DNA of 59,233 nucleotides from positions 1 to 59,233 of the forward strand of contig JAEWXG010000025.1 in NCBI GenBank assembly GCA_023396095.1, read 5' to 3'. The DNA is from Bacillota bacterium. Its GTDB lineage: Bacteria; Bacillota; Clostridia; Christensenellales; UBA3700. Made by a program: the position numbers and the translations under genes. Positions within the stretch are counted from its first letter, which is position 1, and every line of letters starts with the position of its first letter. Of this stretch, positions 7,632 to 15,844 are shown piece after piece. The notes below the pieces were generated by a model, which did no database searches, was not told the DNA's origin, and worked only from the letters and a program-made list of their open reading frames with translations.

Positions 7632-7660
7632 TTTACTAATCACCGCATTAATGTTATAAT
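7632..7660 (+). promoter_or_regulatory. promoter of the 7687 lipoprotein gene
   Basis: TTTACT (7632-7637) and TATAAT (7655-7660) lie 17 bases apart, 26 bases upstream of the start codon. The -10 is perfect and the -35 matches four of six. Confidence 0.55.
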
Positions 7661-7686
7661 ATTTTATATTATTTTATGGAGACGAC

Positions 7687-8535
7687 ATGAAAACAAAATT
7701 TTTAAAAATTATTTCACTTGTTGTAATAACTTTAATTAGTAGTATTGCTTTATTTTCTTGCACCAAACTTTCTGCACAAAAATCAATTACGCAAACTGTT
7801 TGGGGAAATGAGGAAACTTTTACATATAAAGCTCAATATAACCAAAATGATAAGCAAATTAATGGAATCTTAACATTGTCTATTAAACGAATAAATAAAG
7901 AAGATGTTCAAGTAGGAACTCTTGATGTTAAGGGTTTTATAGGAACTATTTTCGTTTACGATTTGCAAATGGAAGATGGTTCCATAGTAAAAAGTAAATC
8001 TTTGATTGATTCTCAAAACAAGCCTATTGCAACATATACTGAGAAAAACGATAAAATTCACAACTCTGCAAACACTTTCCTTGTTAATTATATAGAGAAA
8101 GATAAAGTTGCAGTTATTAACAGTAATAATGAATCTTTCGAAATCAAAACAGGAAAATATGATAAAAATTTCTTTTTAGATAATTATTCTGTTTTCTCTA
8201 TTTTGAGATCAACTAATAACTCAAATTTACTTAGTGGATTCGCGTTTAAATCAATAAATCCAACAGAGAAAAACTTAACTTCTCTTTTTGCGAAGGCAAC
8301 TTTAGCTACTGACAAATCACCAATAAAAACAACCGACAAAATTGAAGCTGGGTACAAAGATAAAAATGTAGTTAGTGTTGTAAGTATATCATTGCAACAA
8401 AAAACTCCTCCTCCAGGAGAAGCTATTTTGTTATATATTGGTGAATCTATTAAACTAGAAAATAAGACAATTGTTAACCCTATTCTTCAAATCAAAGAAG
8501 GGGCTATGACTTACATCCTAGATTCTGCTAACTAA
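7687..8535 (+). CDS. predicted lipoprotein of unknown function
   Basis: A 282-residue protein with a lipoprotein signal peptide: lysines at 2 and 4, a hydrophobic stretch to about residue 23 and a lipobox ending ALFSC (Cys25). It should be exported and lipid-anchored on the outer face of the membrane. The mature part is rich in charged and polar residues and has no domain I recognise. GGAG lies six bases upstream of the ATG. It is monocistronic, has its own promoter, and its stop overlaps the 3' end of rplI on the other strand by eight bases, so the two transcripts converge without a clear terminator between them. Confidence 0.7.
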   Translation: MKTKFLKIISLVVITLISSIALFSCTKLSAQKSITQTVWGNEETFTYKAQYNQNDKQINGILTLSIKRINKEDVQVGTLDVKGFIGTIFVYDLQMEDGSIVKSKSLIDSQNKPIATYTEKNDKIHNSANTFLVNYIEKDKVAVINSNNESFEIKTGKYDKNFFLDNYSVFSILRSTNNSNLLSGFAFKSINPTEKNLTSLFAKATLATDKSPIKTTDKIEAGYKDKNVVSVVSISLQQKTPPPGEAILLYIGESIKLENKTIVNPILQIKEGAMTYILDSAN

Positions 8536-8968
8536 CAACTTCTATAACAATAGTTGTTGTCACACCCTGATATAATTTTAATTCGACATTTAAAGACCCT
8601 AATGACTTAATAGGGTCTTTTAAATTTATGCATTTTTTGTCAATATTGTATCCACTTTCAACTAACTTGTCAGCTATCTCTTTTGCTACGATTGAACCAA
8701 ACATTTTACCGTTATCGCCAACTTTTGCTTTAATTTGAAATGTTTTACCTTTTATATCTTTAGCTAATTCTTCTGCTGCTGCTTTTTCTAGAGCTCTCTT
8801 TCTATCCTCTGCTTGTTTTTTCTGACTGTATTCGTTTTTCACACTATTTGTTGCTTCGATAGCCAATCCTTTTTTTATTAAAAAGTTTCTTGCATAACCA
8901 TCATTAACATTAATTATCTCACCCTTCTTGCCTTGTCCTTTCACATCTTGCAATAAAACTACTTCCAT
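8528..8968 (-). CDS. rplI: 50S ribosomal protein bL9
   Basis: A 146-residue bL9 of normal length. The N-terminal domain has the family signature region MEVVLLQDVKGQGKKGEIIN and DGYARNFLIKKGLA. A helical linker rich in K, A and E (about 45-75) leads to a C-terminal domain with GKMFGSIVAKEIAD. bL9 binds 23S rRNA at the base of the L1 stalk. It usually sits with rpsF-ssb-rpsR or dnaB. Here it lies downstream of the rplL terminator, while rpsF-ssb-rpsR is 32 kb away, so it has been relocated. A good AGGAGG precedes the ATG. Confidence 0.96.
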   Translation of the reverse strand: MEVVLLQDVKGQGKKGEIINVNDGYARNFLIKKGLAIEATNSVKNEYSQKKQAEDRKRALEKAAAEELAKDIKGKTFQIKAKVGDNGKMFGSIVAKEIADKLVESGYNIDKKCINLKDPIKSLGSLNVELKLYQGVTTTIVIEVVS

Positions 8969-9046
8969 TTTGCCCTCCTATGTTCATCTAATTATAACAT
9001 CTTTTATTGACTTTTTCTTACATAGTTTATTTTTTTGCATATAAAA

Positions 9047-9074
9047 AACCTATATAGATGTTTCTACATAGGTT
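9047..9074 (-). terminator. terminator after rplL
   Basis: AACCTAT and ATAGGTT form a 7-bp stem (9047-9053 with 9068-9074), with further possible pairing inside the loop. On the minus strand it is followed by TTTTTTAT. It ends the ribosomal protein operon where rpoB would normally follow. Confidence 0.65.
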
Positions 9075-9097
9075 CATTATTATCAAAAATTTATATT

Positions 9098-9472
9098 CTA
9101 CTTAACTACAGCTTGTGCGCCAGCTTCAGCAAATTTCTTTACTAATTCTTCTGCTGACTCTTTAGAAATAGCTTCTTTGATTGTCTTAGGAGCGCCGTCA
9201 ACCATATCTTTAGCTTCCTTCAATCCTAATCCTGTAACTTCTCTAACAACTTTAATAACTGCAATTTTATTTGCACCAGCTGATTCAAGAACTACATCAA
9301 ATTCTGTCTTTTCCTCTGCTGCCTCAGCTGCTGCTGGACCTGCTGCCGGCCCTGCAACTGCAACTGCTGCTGCACTGACTCCAAACTCAGTCTCTATTGC
9401 CTTAACGAATTCGTTAAGTTCCATAACTTTCATATTTTTAATTTCTTCGATTAACTTTGCAATATCTGCCAT
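9098..9472 (-). CDS. rplL: 50S ribosomal protein bL12 (L7/L12)
   Basis: A 124-residue bL12, the multicopy stalk protein that recruits translation factors. The N-terminal dimerisation domain (IAKLIEEIKNMKVMELNEF) is followed by an alanine-, glycine- and proline-rich hinge (about residues 38-53). The C-terminal factor-binding domain contains NKIAVIKVVREVTGLGLKEA and DMVDGAPKTIKE. It follows rplJ by 21 bases and shares its L10 leader control. It is the last gene before a terminator. rpoB does not follow. Confidence 0.98.
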   Translation of the reverse strand: MADIAKLIEEIKNMKVMELNEFVKAIETEFGVSAAAVAVAGPAAGPAAAEAAEEKTEFDVVLESAGANKIAVIKVVREVTGLGLKEAKDMVDGAPKTIKEAISKESAEELVKKFAEAGAQAVVK

Positions 9473-9493
9473 TTTTTATTCCTCCAATTTTTA

Positions 9494-9985
9494 CTAATTT
9501 TCTTTTTTCTCAGCAACTAAAGCCAATGCTCTTGCAAGACCGCTGATAGTACCTTGCAATAATCCCAAAATTTGTGCTATTAACACTTCTTTTGAAGGTA
9601 TTCCTGCCAACTTCTTAATTTCTTGTGCATCAAAATATTTTCCTTCAACAATACCACTCTTAAATGATAATACCTTAATTGTCTTTGATTGATCATCTAT
9701 TACTCTAGCTGGAGCAACTGGATCATCATAAGAAAAAGCAATAGCCGTACTACCCTTTAAATCAACATCACAATCGTTCATGCTTAATTGATTCATAGCA
9801 ATTTTGATTAATCTATTTTTGTAAACTTTATACTCTACACCAGCTTCTCTCAATTTAACTCTTAATTGAGTATCTTCTGAAACTTTGATGCCTGCATAAT
9901 TTATAAGAACAATAGATTGCGCTTTTTGAATTTTTTGCTTAATTTCATCAATTTGCACTTGTTTTTGATCTTTCGTTAATGCCAC
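9494..9985 (-). CDS. rplJ: 50S ribosomal protein uL10
   Basis: A 163-residue uL10 that anchors bL12 dimers to the ribosome. The start is the GTG at 9985 (reading VALTKDQKQVQIDEI) with AGGAGG seven bases upstream. A longer open frame upstream runs through the leader hairpin and is not coding. Family features are SIVLINYAGIKV near the N-terminus, TQLRVKLREAGVEYKVYKN, and the C-terminal helix ISGLARALALVAEKKEN that binds bL12. Expression should be controlled by the L10 leader at 10007-10100. Confidence 0.97.
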   Translation of the reverse strand: MALTKDQKQVQIDEIKQKIQKAQSIVLINYAGIKVSEDTQLRVKLREAGVEYKVYKNRLIKIAMNQLSMNDCDVDLKGSTAIAFSYDDPVAPARVIDDQSKTIKVLSFKSGIVEGKYFDAQEIKKLAGIPSKEVLIAQILGLLQGTISGLARALALVAEKKEN

Positions 9986-10006
9986 TGTAAATCCTCCTAT
10001 AAAAAT

Positions 10007-10100
10007 AAATCCTTTTTGCCAAGACAAAAAGGATTTAAAAATTCTATTCAATTTTTATCTCCTCGGCAAGATTTAAAAACTTGCTGTCTTTGGCGATTTT
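10007..10100 (-). promoter_or_regulatory. ribosomal protein L10 leader
   Basis: The transcript upstream of rplJ carries the L10-leader signature: CCAAAGACAGCAAG, then a short loop, then CTTGCCGAGGAG (10096-10057), forming the kink-turn-like stem bound by uL10-bL12. It is followed by a perfect 12-bp hairpin (10007-10036, AAATCCTTTTTG with its complement) and ATTTTTAT, an attenuator. In Bacillota this leader gives feedback control of rplJL. The location 20-100 bases before rplJ is as expected. Confidence 0.85.
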
Positions 10101-10127
10101 TTTAATTACTATATAACTATACTACAC

Positions 10128-10814
10128 TTACATTTTAGAAGCAACTTTTATTCCAAGCCCCATTGTGCTTGCAATATAAACGCTTCTCAAATATTGTCCT
10201 TTTGCAGATGCAGGTTTAGCCTTAATAATTGCATCTAGCAATACTTGATAGTTTTCTATTAACTTTTCAGCACCAAATGACTTCTTTCCAAATGATACGT
10301 GAATTACAGAATTCTTATCTAAACGATACTCAACTTTACCCGCTTTAATTTCTTTAATAGCTTTTGTTACATCTGGGGTTACTGTTCCTGACTTAGGGTT
10401 AGGCATTAATCCTTTTGGCCCTAAAATCTTAGCAACTCTACTTACCATACCCATCATATCTGGAGTTGTAACACAGATATCAAAATCTAACCAGTTTTCA
10501 TTTTTAATTTTATTAATTAGTTCTTCACCGCCAACATAATCTGCGCCAGCAGCAACTGCTTCGTCAGCCTTTAAATCTTTTGCGATAACTAATACTTTAA
10601 CTGCTTTTCCTGTTCCATGTGGCAATACAACAACGCCTCTTACTTGTTGATCCGCGTGTCTTGCATCAACGCCTAACTTGATATGCAATTCCAATGACTC
10701 ATCAAATTTAGCGGTTGCTGTTTGAAGTGCTAAATTAACGGCTTCTTGTATTTCGTATGCTTTTGAGCTATCAACTAATTTTGAAGCTTCAATTATTCTT
10801 TTACTTTTCTTCAT
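10128..10814 (-). CDS. rplA: 50S ribosomal protein uL1
   Basis: A 228-residue uL1 of normal size that forms the mobile L1 stalk and helps E-site tRNA release. Visible family segments include DESLELHIKLGVDARHADQQ, VRGVVVLPHGTGK, the interdomain GPKGLMPNPKSGTVTPDV and the C-terminal GQYLRSVYIASTMG. It follows rplK by 13 bases in the same operon. In other bacteria uL1 represses rplKA translation. Confidence 0.98.
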   Translation of the reverse strand: MKKSKRIIEASKLVDSSKAYEIQEAVNLALQTATAKFDESLELHIKLGVDARHADQQVRGVVVLPHGTGKAVKVLVIAKDLKADEAVAAGADYVGGEELINKIKNENWLDFDICVTTPDMMGMVSRVAKILGPKGLMPNPKSGTVTPDVTKAIKEIKAGKVEYRLDKNSVIHVSFGKKSFGAEKLIENYQVLLDAIIKAKPASAKGQYLRSVYIASTMGLGIKVASKM

Positions 10815-10827
10815 AATTCACCTCCAA

Positions 10828-11253
10828 TTAGTCCTTTACTGTGATACCCATACTACGAGCTGTCCCTGCGATCATACTCATAGCGCTCTCAATATTAGCA
10901 GCATTCAAATCTTTCATTTTTAATTCAGCAATCTTTCTAACTTGCTCTTTAGTTAATGAAGCAACTTTTACAGTATTAGGTTTTGCTGAACCACTTGAAA
11001 TACCAAGTTCTTTCTTAATTAGAACTGGAGCTGGTGGAGTTTTCATAATAAAGCTGAATGATCTATCTGCATAGATAGTTATTACAACTGGTATTACTAA
11101 CCCCTCTTGTCCTTTAGTTTTTTCATTGAATTCTTTAGTGAACCCTGGGATGTTAATTCCATGAGGTCCTAATGTTGAACCAACTGGTGGTCCTGGTGTT
11201 GCCTTACCGGCAGGCAATTGTAATTTAACAACAGCCATAATTTTCTTTGCCAT
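10828..11253 (-). CDS. rplK: 50S ribosomal protein uL11
   Basis: A 141-residue uL11 that binds the GTPase centre of 23S rRNA. The N-terminal domain has KLQLPAGKATPGPPVGSTLG and HGINIPGFTKEFN. The C-terminal RNA-binding domain includes KTPPAPVLIKKELGI and ends AGTARSMGITVKD. GGAGGTAAAAGCT precedes the ATG. It is first of the rplK-rplA pair, downstream of nusG by 78 bases. Confidence 0.98.
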   Translation of the reverse strand: MAKKIMAVVKLQLPAGKATPGPPVGSTLGPHGINIPGFTKEFNEKTKGQEGLVIPVVITIYADRSFSFIMKTPPAPVLIKKELGISSGSAKPNTVKVASLTKEQVRKIAELKMKDLNAANIESAMSMIAGTARSMGITVKD

Positions 11254-11331
11254 AGCTTTTACCTCCTAGCTACACATTGCGCGGTTTAACGAATTGCATA
11301 AAAAATTTACAATTCTCCCGTTATTTAATAA

Positions 11332-11937
11332 TTAAAATTTTTCTATTTCAGTTAAATCAACATTACAAGGTGTTTCTCTTCCGAACATCGTAATATTAAC
11401 AACTGCCTTCTTTCCTTCCACGTCGATGCTGATGATTTCACCATCTAAACCATAGAATGTTTCGTTCGTTAATCTAACTCTTTCACCAACAACAAAATCA
11501 ACTGTCTTTTCAACTTCATTCTTTTCAAGGTTCAATCTTTGAACATCTTTCTTTGGTAGCGGAAAAGGTTTTGTTCCTTTTGCGTCAGCAAATCCTCTTA
11601 TATCCTCTGTAGAAATAATCTCATATCCGATTTCTCTTGAATAAATCATTTTTACGAATAAGTATGAAGGGAACTTTCTTTCATTTACTTTTTTGGATTT
11701 TCCACCTTTCGTAACATACTTTTCTACATACAAAAGTTTAACATCAAAAATACTGTCGCCGATAATTGGATTATTCATTTTTTTGCATAAGTTGTTATAT
11801 GCTCTTTCATCTCTGCCTGGAACGGTTTGTATAACATACCAACCAGCATCCTTTTCTCGAGCTGCTCTTCTTTCGTCTAAACTTAATTCTTGATTAGTTT
11901 CTACTTCCTGATTAACCGTATTATCTAACTCTGTCAT
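11332..11937 (-). CDS. nusG: transcription elongation and antitermination factor NusG
   Basis: A 201-residue NusG. After a polar, acidic extension of about 30 residues comes the NGN domain (GWYVIQTVPGRDERAYNNL through SYLFVKMIYS) that binds the RNA polymerase clamp. The C-terminal KOW domain follows (VGERVRLTNETFYGLDGEI to NVDLTEIEKF). It couples transcription to translation and affects pausing and Rho. It is ten bases downstream of secE, the near-universal order. Confidence 0.97.
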   Translation of the reverse strand: MTELDNTVNQEVETNQELSLDERRAAREKDAGWYVIQTVPGRDERAYNNLCKKMNNPIIGDSIFDVKLLYVEKYVTKGGKSKKVNERKFPSYLFVKMIYSREIGYEIISTEDIRGFADAKGTKPFPLPKKDVQRLNLEKNEVEKTVDFVVGERVRLTNETFYGLDGEIISIDVEGKKAVVNITMFGRETPCNVDLTEIEKF

Positions 11938-11946
11938 CTTTTACCT

Positions 11947-12294
11947 CTATGCTTTTCCTGTTGTCAACAACTTAAATAAGAATGCTAACAATGCGTCAAT
12001 TGCACCGATTATTACTACAAAAAATAATATAACCACTAATACTACTAGTGTTTGCTTTAAAGCCTTTGGTAGTGGAGACCATGTTACTTTCTTAAGTTCT
12101 AAAAAAGTTTCTCTAAAAGATTTCCCAACCTTCTTAAAGAAATTACCTAGTCTGCCTTTCTTTTCTTTCTTCCCCTGCGCAGGTGTAACTGGTTTTGCGT
12201 TCTTTTCTTGAGAACTAAAATCTGCACCTTTAAGTGGAGCGTTCACTGGTAATGATTCTTTCTCTTTCAACTTAGGATTTTTATTTTTTGCCAT
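11947..12294 (-). CDS. secE: preprotein translocase subunit SecE
   Basis: A 115-residue SecE, longer than the usual 60 or so because of a lysine-rich N-terminal tail of about 55 residues. The conserved core is FFKKVGKSFRETFLELKKVT followed by WSPLPKALKQT and one membrane helix (VVLVVILFFVVIIGAIDALL). It clamps SecY in the translocon. The order rpmG-secE-nusG supports the call. Confidence 0.95.
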   Translation of the reverse strand: MAKNKNPKLKEKESLPVNAPLKGADFSSQEKNAKPVTPAQGKKEKKGRLGNFFKKVGKSFRETFLELKKVTWSPLPKALKQTLVVLVVILFFVVIIGAIDALLAFLFKLLTTGKA

Positions 12295-12314
12295 CTTTTC
12301 TAATCAAAGTATTT

Positions 12315-12464
12315 CTACTTTGTCTCCTTATGAACAGTTGTTTTTTTGCAGAATGGACAATATTTCTTTATCTCAATTCTGTCAGGAGTATTTTTCTTGT
12401 TTTTCATTGAATCATAATTACGTTGTTTGCACTCTGTGCATTCTAAAGTAATTCTAGTACGCAT
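12315..12464 (-). CDS. rpmG: 50S ribosomal protein bL33
   Basis: A 49-residue protein reading MRTRITLECTECKQRNYDSM onward and ending CPFCKKTTVHKETK. The two CxxC pairs (CTEC and CPFC) mark the zinc-binding form. The start has GGAGGTAAACGCT before ATG 12464. It is first in the secE-nusG operon. The gene is short and easily missed, but the sequence is unmistakable. Confidence 0.97.
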   Translation of the reverse strand: MRTRITLECTECKQRNYDSMKNKKNTPDRIEIKKYCPFCKKTTVHKETK

Positions 12465-12512
12465 TAGCGTTTACCTCCATAAAAAAATATGCACTTCTGT
12501 TAGTGCTTATTA

Positions 12513-12542
12513 AGCATATCATAAAAAAAGTTATCGTGTCAA
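12513..12542 (-). promoter_or_regulatory. probable promoter of the rpmG-secE-nusG operon
   Basis: On the minus strand a perfect TTGACA (12542-12537) is followed after 18 bases by TATGCT (12518-12513), 48 bases before the rpmG start. A GCACT/AGTGC mini-hairpin lies between -10 and the gene. Confidence 0.5.
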
Positions 12543-12568
12543 TTAATATATAATGTGTTAGCAACAAC

Positions 12569-12617
12569 TTTCTGGATTGTCCAACTTTTTGGGTTCACCT
12601 CATTTTGGGTTCGCCTC
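12569..12617 (+). mobile_element. IS3-like terminal remnant, copy 2
   Basis: 31 bases (12569-12599) match the remnant at 1053-1083 at 28 positions, including GGATTGTCCAAC and GGGTTCACC. An extra partial repeat, TTTTGGGTTCGCCTC, follows at 12603-12617. No transposase is left. The remnant lies just upstream of the rpmG promoter. The rest of the 12465-12683 gap is AT-rich without a gene. Confidence 0.45.
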
Positions 12618-12683
12618 AATACAAAATATATTTAGATTTAAAAAATATTTATTTAATTATTATTTATCAAATTATATCTGCAA

Positions 12684-13244
12684 CTAATAATTTTCATATT
12701 GATCTTCAATAAAATTTCTCACCTTAGAAAAACGATATTTTGCAACATCACTCTGCTCATTTGCAAGCAGCGCAATTTTATTTTTAATCCCTCCTGCATA
12801 ACCTGTTAAATTTAGATTTTTCCCTATAACTCTATGGCAAGGAATTAGGATGCTTATAGGATTACTGCCTAATGCCCCACCGATAGCCTGAGCTGACATC
12901 TTCTCCTTTTTCAATGCATTTGCCACTTTAAAAGCAACATCGCCATAAGTTAAAACATGTCCAAAAGGTATGCTCTCTAGTACCTCAATCACCTTCTCTT
13001 GAAATGTTGTTAATCCATATATTTTATATTTCGGAGTAAAATCAGGTTGCCTCTTGGAAAAATAAATATCTAACCATTTACAAGTTTCACTAAAAACAGA
13101 TAAGAAATTATCATACAAAATTTTTTCGTCAGAAGATGATTTAAAACAATTATCAAAAAATAACTTTGTTAAATACTCTCCATCACTTTCCATTATGATG
13201 TCATCAAAACCATCCGGAGTATAATATTTCCATCTACATCTCAT
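12684..13244 (-). CDS. ogt: methylated-DNA-protein cysteine methyltransferase
   Basis: A 186-residue O6-alkylguanine-DNA alkyltransferase that transfers the alkyl group irreversibly to its own cysteine. The active-site motif PCHRV spans residues 135-139 (nucleophile Cys136), preceded by GGALGSNPISIL and by the DNA-binding helix region TYGDVAFKVANAL (99-111). It is followed by TGYAGGIKNKIALLANE, the usual family end, and then a tail of about 20 residues that is longer than average. It stands alone on the minus strand. The symbol ogt is by family; it could equally be named for an Ada-C-type protein. Confidence 0.93.
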   Translation of the reverse strand: MRCRWKYYTPDGFDDIIMESDGEYLTKLFFDNCFKSSSDEKILYDNFLSVFSETCKWLDIYFSKRQPDFTPKYKIYGLTTFQEKVIEVLESIPFGHVLTYGDVAFKVANALKKEKMSAQAIGGALGSNPISILIPCHRVIGKNLNLTGYAGGIKNKIALLANEQSDVAKYRFSKVRNFIEDQYENY

Positions 13245-13381
13245 ATAAAACCCTCTTTAAAAAATTATCGATCTGTTTTTATACTTTTCCACACTTCTTA
13301 TTTTACTAAAAATAAAGTCTTTTTAATATACCCTTTCCCCATCAACCTACGCCAATGCAAATTTTTTTAAGATTTATAAAA

Positions 13382-13409
13382 AAACATAGCTGCGCAAACA
13401 GCTATGTTT
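13382..13409 (-). terminator. terminator of the 13431-14387 dehydrogenase gene
   Basis: A perfect 11-bp stem AAACATAGCTG / CAGCTATGTTT with a six-base loop, followed on the minus strand by TTTTTTTATA. Confidence 0.8.
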
Positions 13410-13430
13410 AAATCATTCTCTAAACACTAA

Positions 13431-14387
13431 TTATATCTTATCATTGATAAGCGCCTCATTTTTAGGACAATTCTTCTTTGAGTAAGTTACATTCTTTCTG
13501 TTTTTCTTTAAAGCCTTAATTTCTTCCGCCTTACTAATTTGTTCAGCATAAATTGGTGCAAATGAAGGAACCATCCCTTGTCCAAATTTCTTAATCATTT
13601 TTGCTGTGCAAACATAAGTAATTCTTGGAGCTACTCTTACACCAAAATCCATCATCTTAGCAATTAAGCCTAAAACTAATCTACTCTTTCTTCTCTTAAT
13701 TGCTCCAATTATTTTTTGTGCTGCTCTTTCTGCCGTTAATCCAATGTTTTCAACCTTATTATCTTTAACTTTACTCTCTTTTTCGCCCTCAGACGCTCTT
13801 GCTTTATATAAATCTGTTTTTACTGGACCAGGCATTACACATTGTACAAATATTCCATATCCTCTTAATTCTTGATACAAAGAATATGTAAATCCGCTTA
13901 CAGCAAATTTTGATGACGAATAAATTGCTTCACCGGCAACAGGCAAAATAGATGACGCAGAAGATATATTAATAATTCCACCATATGAGCTTTTCTTAAT
14001 CAAAGGAATCATAACTTTACAAGAAGTTAAAATACTCTCGTAATTTGTTTTATTAATTTTTGTTATTTGTGAATCATCCAAATCAACATATGCAGTAAAA
14101 GGTTGAATCATTCCTGCATTGTTAATCAAAATATCAACATTAAAATTCATAGTTTCTAATTCATTCGCAAACTCTTGCCACTTTTCTTTATCGCCAATAT
14201 CAAACCTTCTATATGAAAATTTGTCACCTAACTCTGCTTTTAAACTTTTTAATTTTTCTTCATTTCTTGCAATTCCCATTACATTACAACCATGCTTTAA
14301 AACGAGTTGTCTGCAAAGCTCTCTTCCTATCCCTGTTGAACATCCAGATAAAACAATATTTCTGCCGTTAATCCACTTTCTTCCCAT
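13431..14387 (-). CDS. short-chain dehydrogenase/reductase
   Basis: A 318-residue classical SDR. The cofactor-binding motif is SGCSTGIGRELC (about residues 14-25), NNAG is near residue 89, and the catalytic Ser...YxxxK is INISSASSI with YSSSKFAVSG (tyrosine near residue 156). The C-terminal extension of about 70 residues (LVLGLIAKMMDFGVRVAP and onward) is hydrophobic and then basic, as in membrane-associated SDRs acting on lipid or ketone substrates. The gene is monocistronic with a strong terminator. The substrate is unknown. Confidence 0.85.
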   Translation of the reverse strand: MGRKWINGRNIVLSGCSTGIGRELCRQLVLKHGCNVMGIARNEEKLKSLKAELGDKFSYRRFDIGDKEKWQEFANELETMNFNVDILINNAGMIQPFTAYVDLDDSQITKINKTNYESILTSCKVMIPLIKKSSYGGIINISSASSILPVAGEAIYSSSKFAVSGFTYSLYQELRGYGIFVQCVMPGPVKTDLYKARASEGEKESKVKDNKVENIGLTAERAAQKIIGAIKRRKSRLVLGLIAKMMDFGVRVAPRITYVCTAKMIKKFGQGMVPSFAPIYAEQISKAEEIKALKKNRKNVTYSKKNCPKNEALINDKI

Positions 14388-14472
14388 AACTACTTACACA
14401 CCTCATTTGTTATATTTTTAACTTTCCACCTAGTAATATATTAGACATTGATTGAAAAAGCAACATTTTTAA

Positions 14473-15306
14473 TTACTTGACGTTTAATTTAATTAAAGTT
14501 CTTGGGGCTTTGCCGTTTAAAATATCTTGTATATCATATTTAGGACTTGCAATTATAACCTGTGTCCCATTTGCTAATGTCTTTTTTATATATTCCAATT
14601 TTGCTTTTGCGCCATGCGCTCCTTCTCTAGATGCTCCATAACACAATTTTTGAATGTCATCTATTTTCTTTAATAATCCTTCATAAGTATCATCTGTAAT
14701 TTCAGGAATTAAAGTTGATGGATCTTTCACATCAGAATAAATACCATCAACACTCGTTAATATTAATAAAGTTTTTGCTTTTAGAAGAGTCGCCAACTGA
14801 CTGGCTGTTTCATCATTATCCAAACACTCCACTAGATTATTATATTTTGCTCTTAACTCGAGCATTTCCATTTTTACCAATTCCTCTGAAGTTAATGGAT
14901 CGTTATAATTAACTATTGGAATAGCTTTTTGCGCAGGACACCTTAAAATTACAGATTTTAAATGTTCTCTTCTCTTTTCATCGTTAAAATGACTATGTTC
15001 AACTAAAATTTGACGGATACTAAAAGCTGGATTTACAAACTGCCTATATGTATTCATTAATATTGTTTGCCCTTGCGCTGCGTAATCAACTTTTGACATC
15101 TCGTCACTACGTGATAATTCATATCCATTACGCTTTATGAAATCTATTCTTCCTATTTCAGTAGCACCACTAGTAACCCAAACATATCCTGGCTTAAGTT
15201 CTTTTGACAATTTTGCAATGATATTATAATCAATTTCGTTATGTTGCTTATCTATTAAAGCCATCGACCCAATTTTACCAACTAATTCTATTTCAAAATT
15301 ACTCAT
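14473..15306 (-). CDS. amino acid kinase family protein, glutamate 5-kinase-like
   Basis: A 277-residue protein with the amino-acid-kinase fold. Segments resembling glutamate 5-kinase are VWVTSGATEIGR, AAQGQTILMNTY, IVNYNDPL, and DNDETASQLATLLKAKTLLI followed by TSVDGIYSDVKDPSTLIPEI. No PUA domain is present, and no proA or proC is nearby. Its start overlaps the end of the kinase-like gene before it, and both follow nrdDG, so it may act on another small acid or a nucleotide. A proline role would be a guess. The N-terminal glycine-rich loop is weak (ELVGKIGSMALID), so activity is uncertain. Confidence 0.65.
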   Translation of the reverse strand: MSNFEIELVGKIGSMALIDKQHNEIDYNIIAKLSKELKPGYVWVTSGATEIGRIDFIKRNGYELSRSDEMSKVDYAAQGQTILMNTYRQFVNPAFSIRQILVEHSHFNDEKRREHLKSVILRCPAQKAIPIVNYNDPLTSEELVKMEMLELRAKYNNLVECLDNDETASQLATLLKAKTLLILTSVDGIYSDVKDPSTLIPEITDDTYEGLLKKIDDIQKLCYGASREGAHGAKAKLEYIKKTLANGTQVIIASPKYDIQDILNGKAPRTLIKLNVK

Positions 15307-15820
15307 TCCCTAGATACTCTACCTTCGCAATTATTTCTTCAGCTACTTGCTGAGCAGGTTTCGCGGTTGTGTCAATAATAATATCTGCAACAGCGGAAGC
15401 ATCAACTTTAATTATTTCTCTTATTGCCAACAAATTGTTTAAAACATCATTTTTTATTGGATAACTCTCATCTTTCTTAATTCGAACACGTGTAGCCACA
15501 TCATCAGCATATAACAAAACAATATATGCGTTTTCTTTTAATTTTGTAAAATTCACTTTCCTTGTCAAAACTTCACCAGCTGTAACAATAATAGCGTTTT
15601 TATTCTTTGCATTCGAAATATAGTCTCTGACCATATCATAATATGTCTCTATCCCGAAATCATCGATCAAGCAACCTGTACTCATCCCATAATGAGATTC
15701 AACTGCTTTATCTACACAAAAAAACAACATATCCAAGTCTGTTGATAAACATTTTGCAACTTGAATATTTACATTTCTCATTGCTCCTAAAATAACGATG
15801 TTGTTTTTGATAACAGCCAT
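15299..15820 (-). CDS. shikimate kinase-like protein lacking the Walker A lysine
   Basis: A 173-residue protein that follows the shikimate-kinase layout: strand IVILGAM, then AKCLSTDLDMLFFCVDKAVE, TGCLIDDFGIETYYDMVRDY, IIVTAGEVL, and IVLLYADDVATRVRIKKDES. The P-loop, normally GxxGxGKS/T, reads GAMRNVNIQ here, without the glycine and lysine needed to hold ATP phosphates. It is therefore probably not a working kinase, or it uses a changed chemistry. It lies 24 bases after nrdG and overlaps the next gene, so it is cotranscribed with the anaerobic reductase. The family assignment rests on the layout by eye. Confidence 0.55.
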   Translation of the reverse strand: MAVIKNNIVILGAMRNVNIQVAKCLSTDLDMLFFCVDKAVESHYGMSTGCLIDDFGIETYYDMVRDYISNAKNKNAIIVTAGEVLTRKVNFTKLKENAYIVLLYADDVATRVRIKKDESYPIKNDVLNNLLAIREIIKVDASAVADIIIDTTAKPAQQVAEEIIAKVEYLGNE

Positions 15821-15844
15821 AACTACTCCAAATATATAGTTATA

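Noticed and set aside
9986..10051. Upstream extension of the rplJ frame
   Set aside because: It runs through the L10-leader hairpin. The GTG at 9985 has AGGAGG at the right distance and gives the normal uL10 length.
14473..15306. Naming the amino-acid-kinase gene proB
   Set aside because: Sequence resembles glutamate 5-kinase but the glycine loop is weak, no PUA domain, and no proA or proC nearby. It is tied to nrdDG instead.
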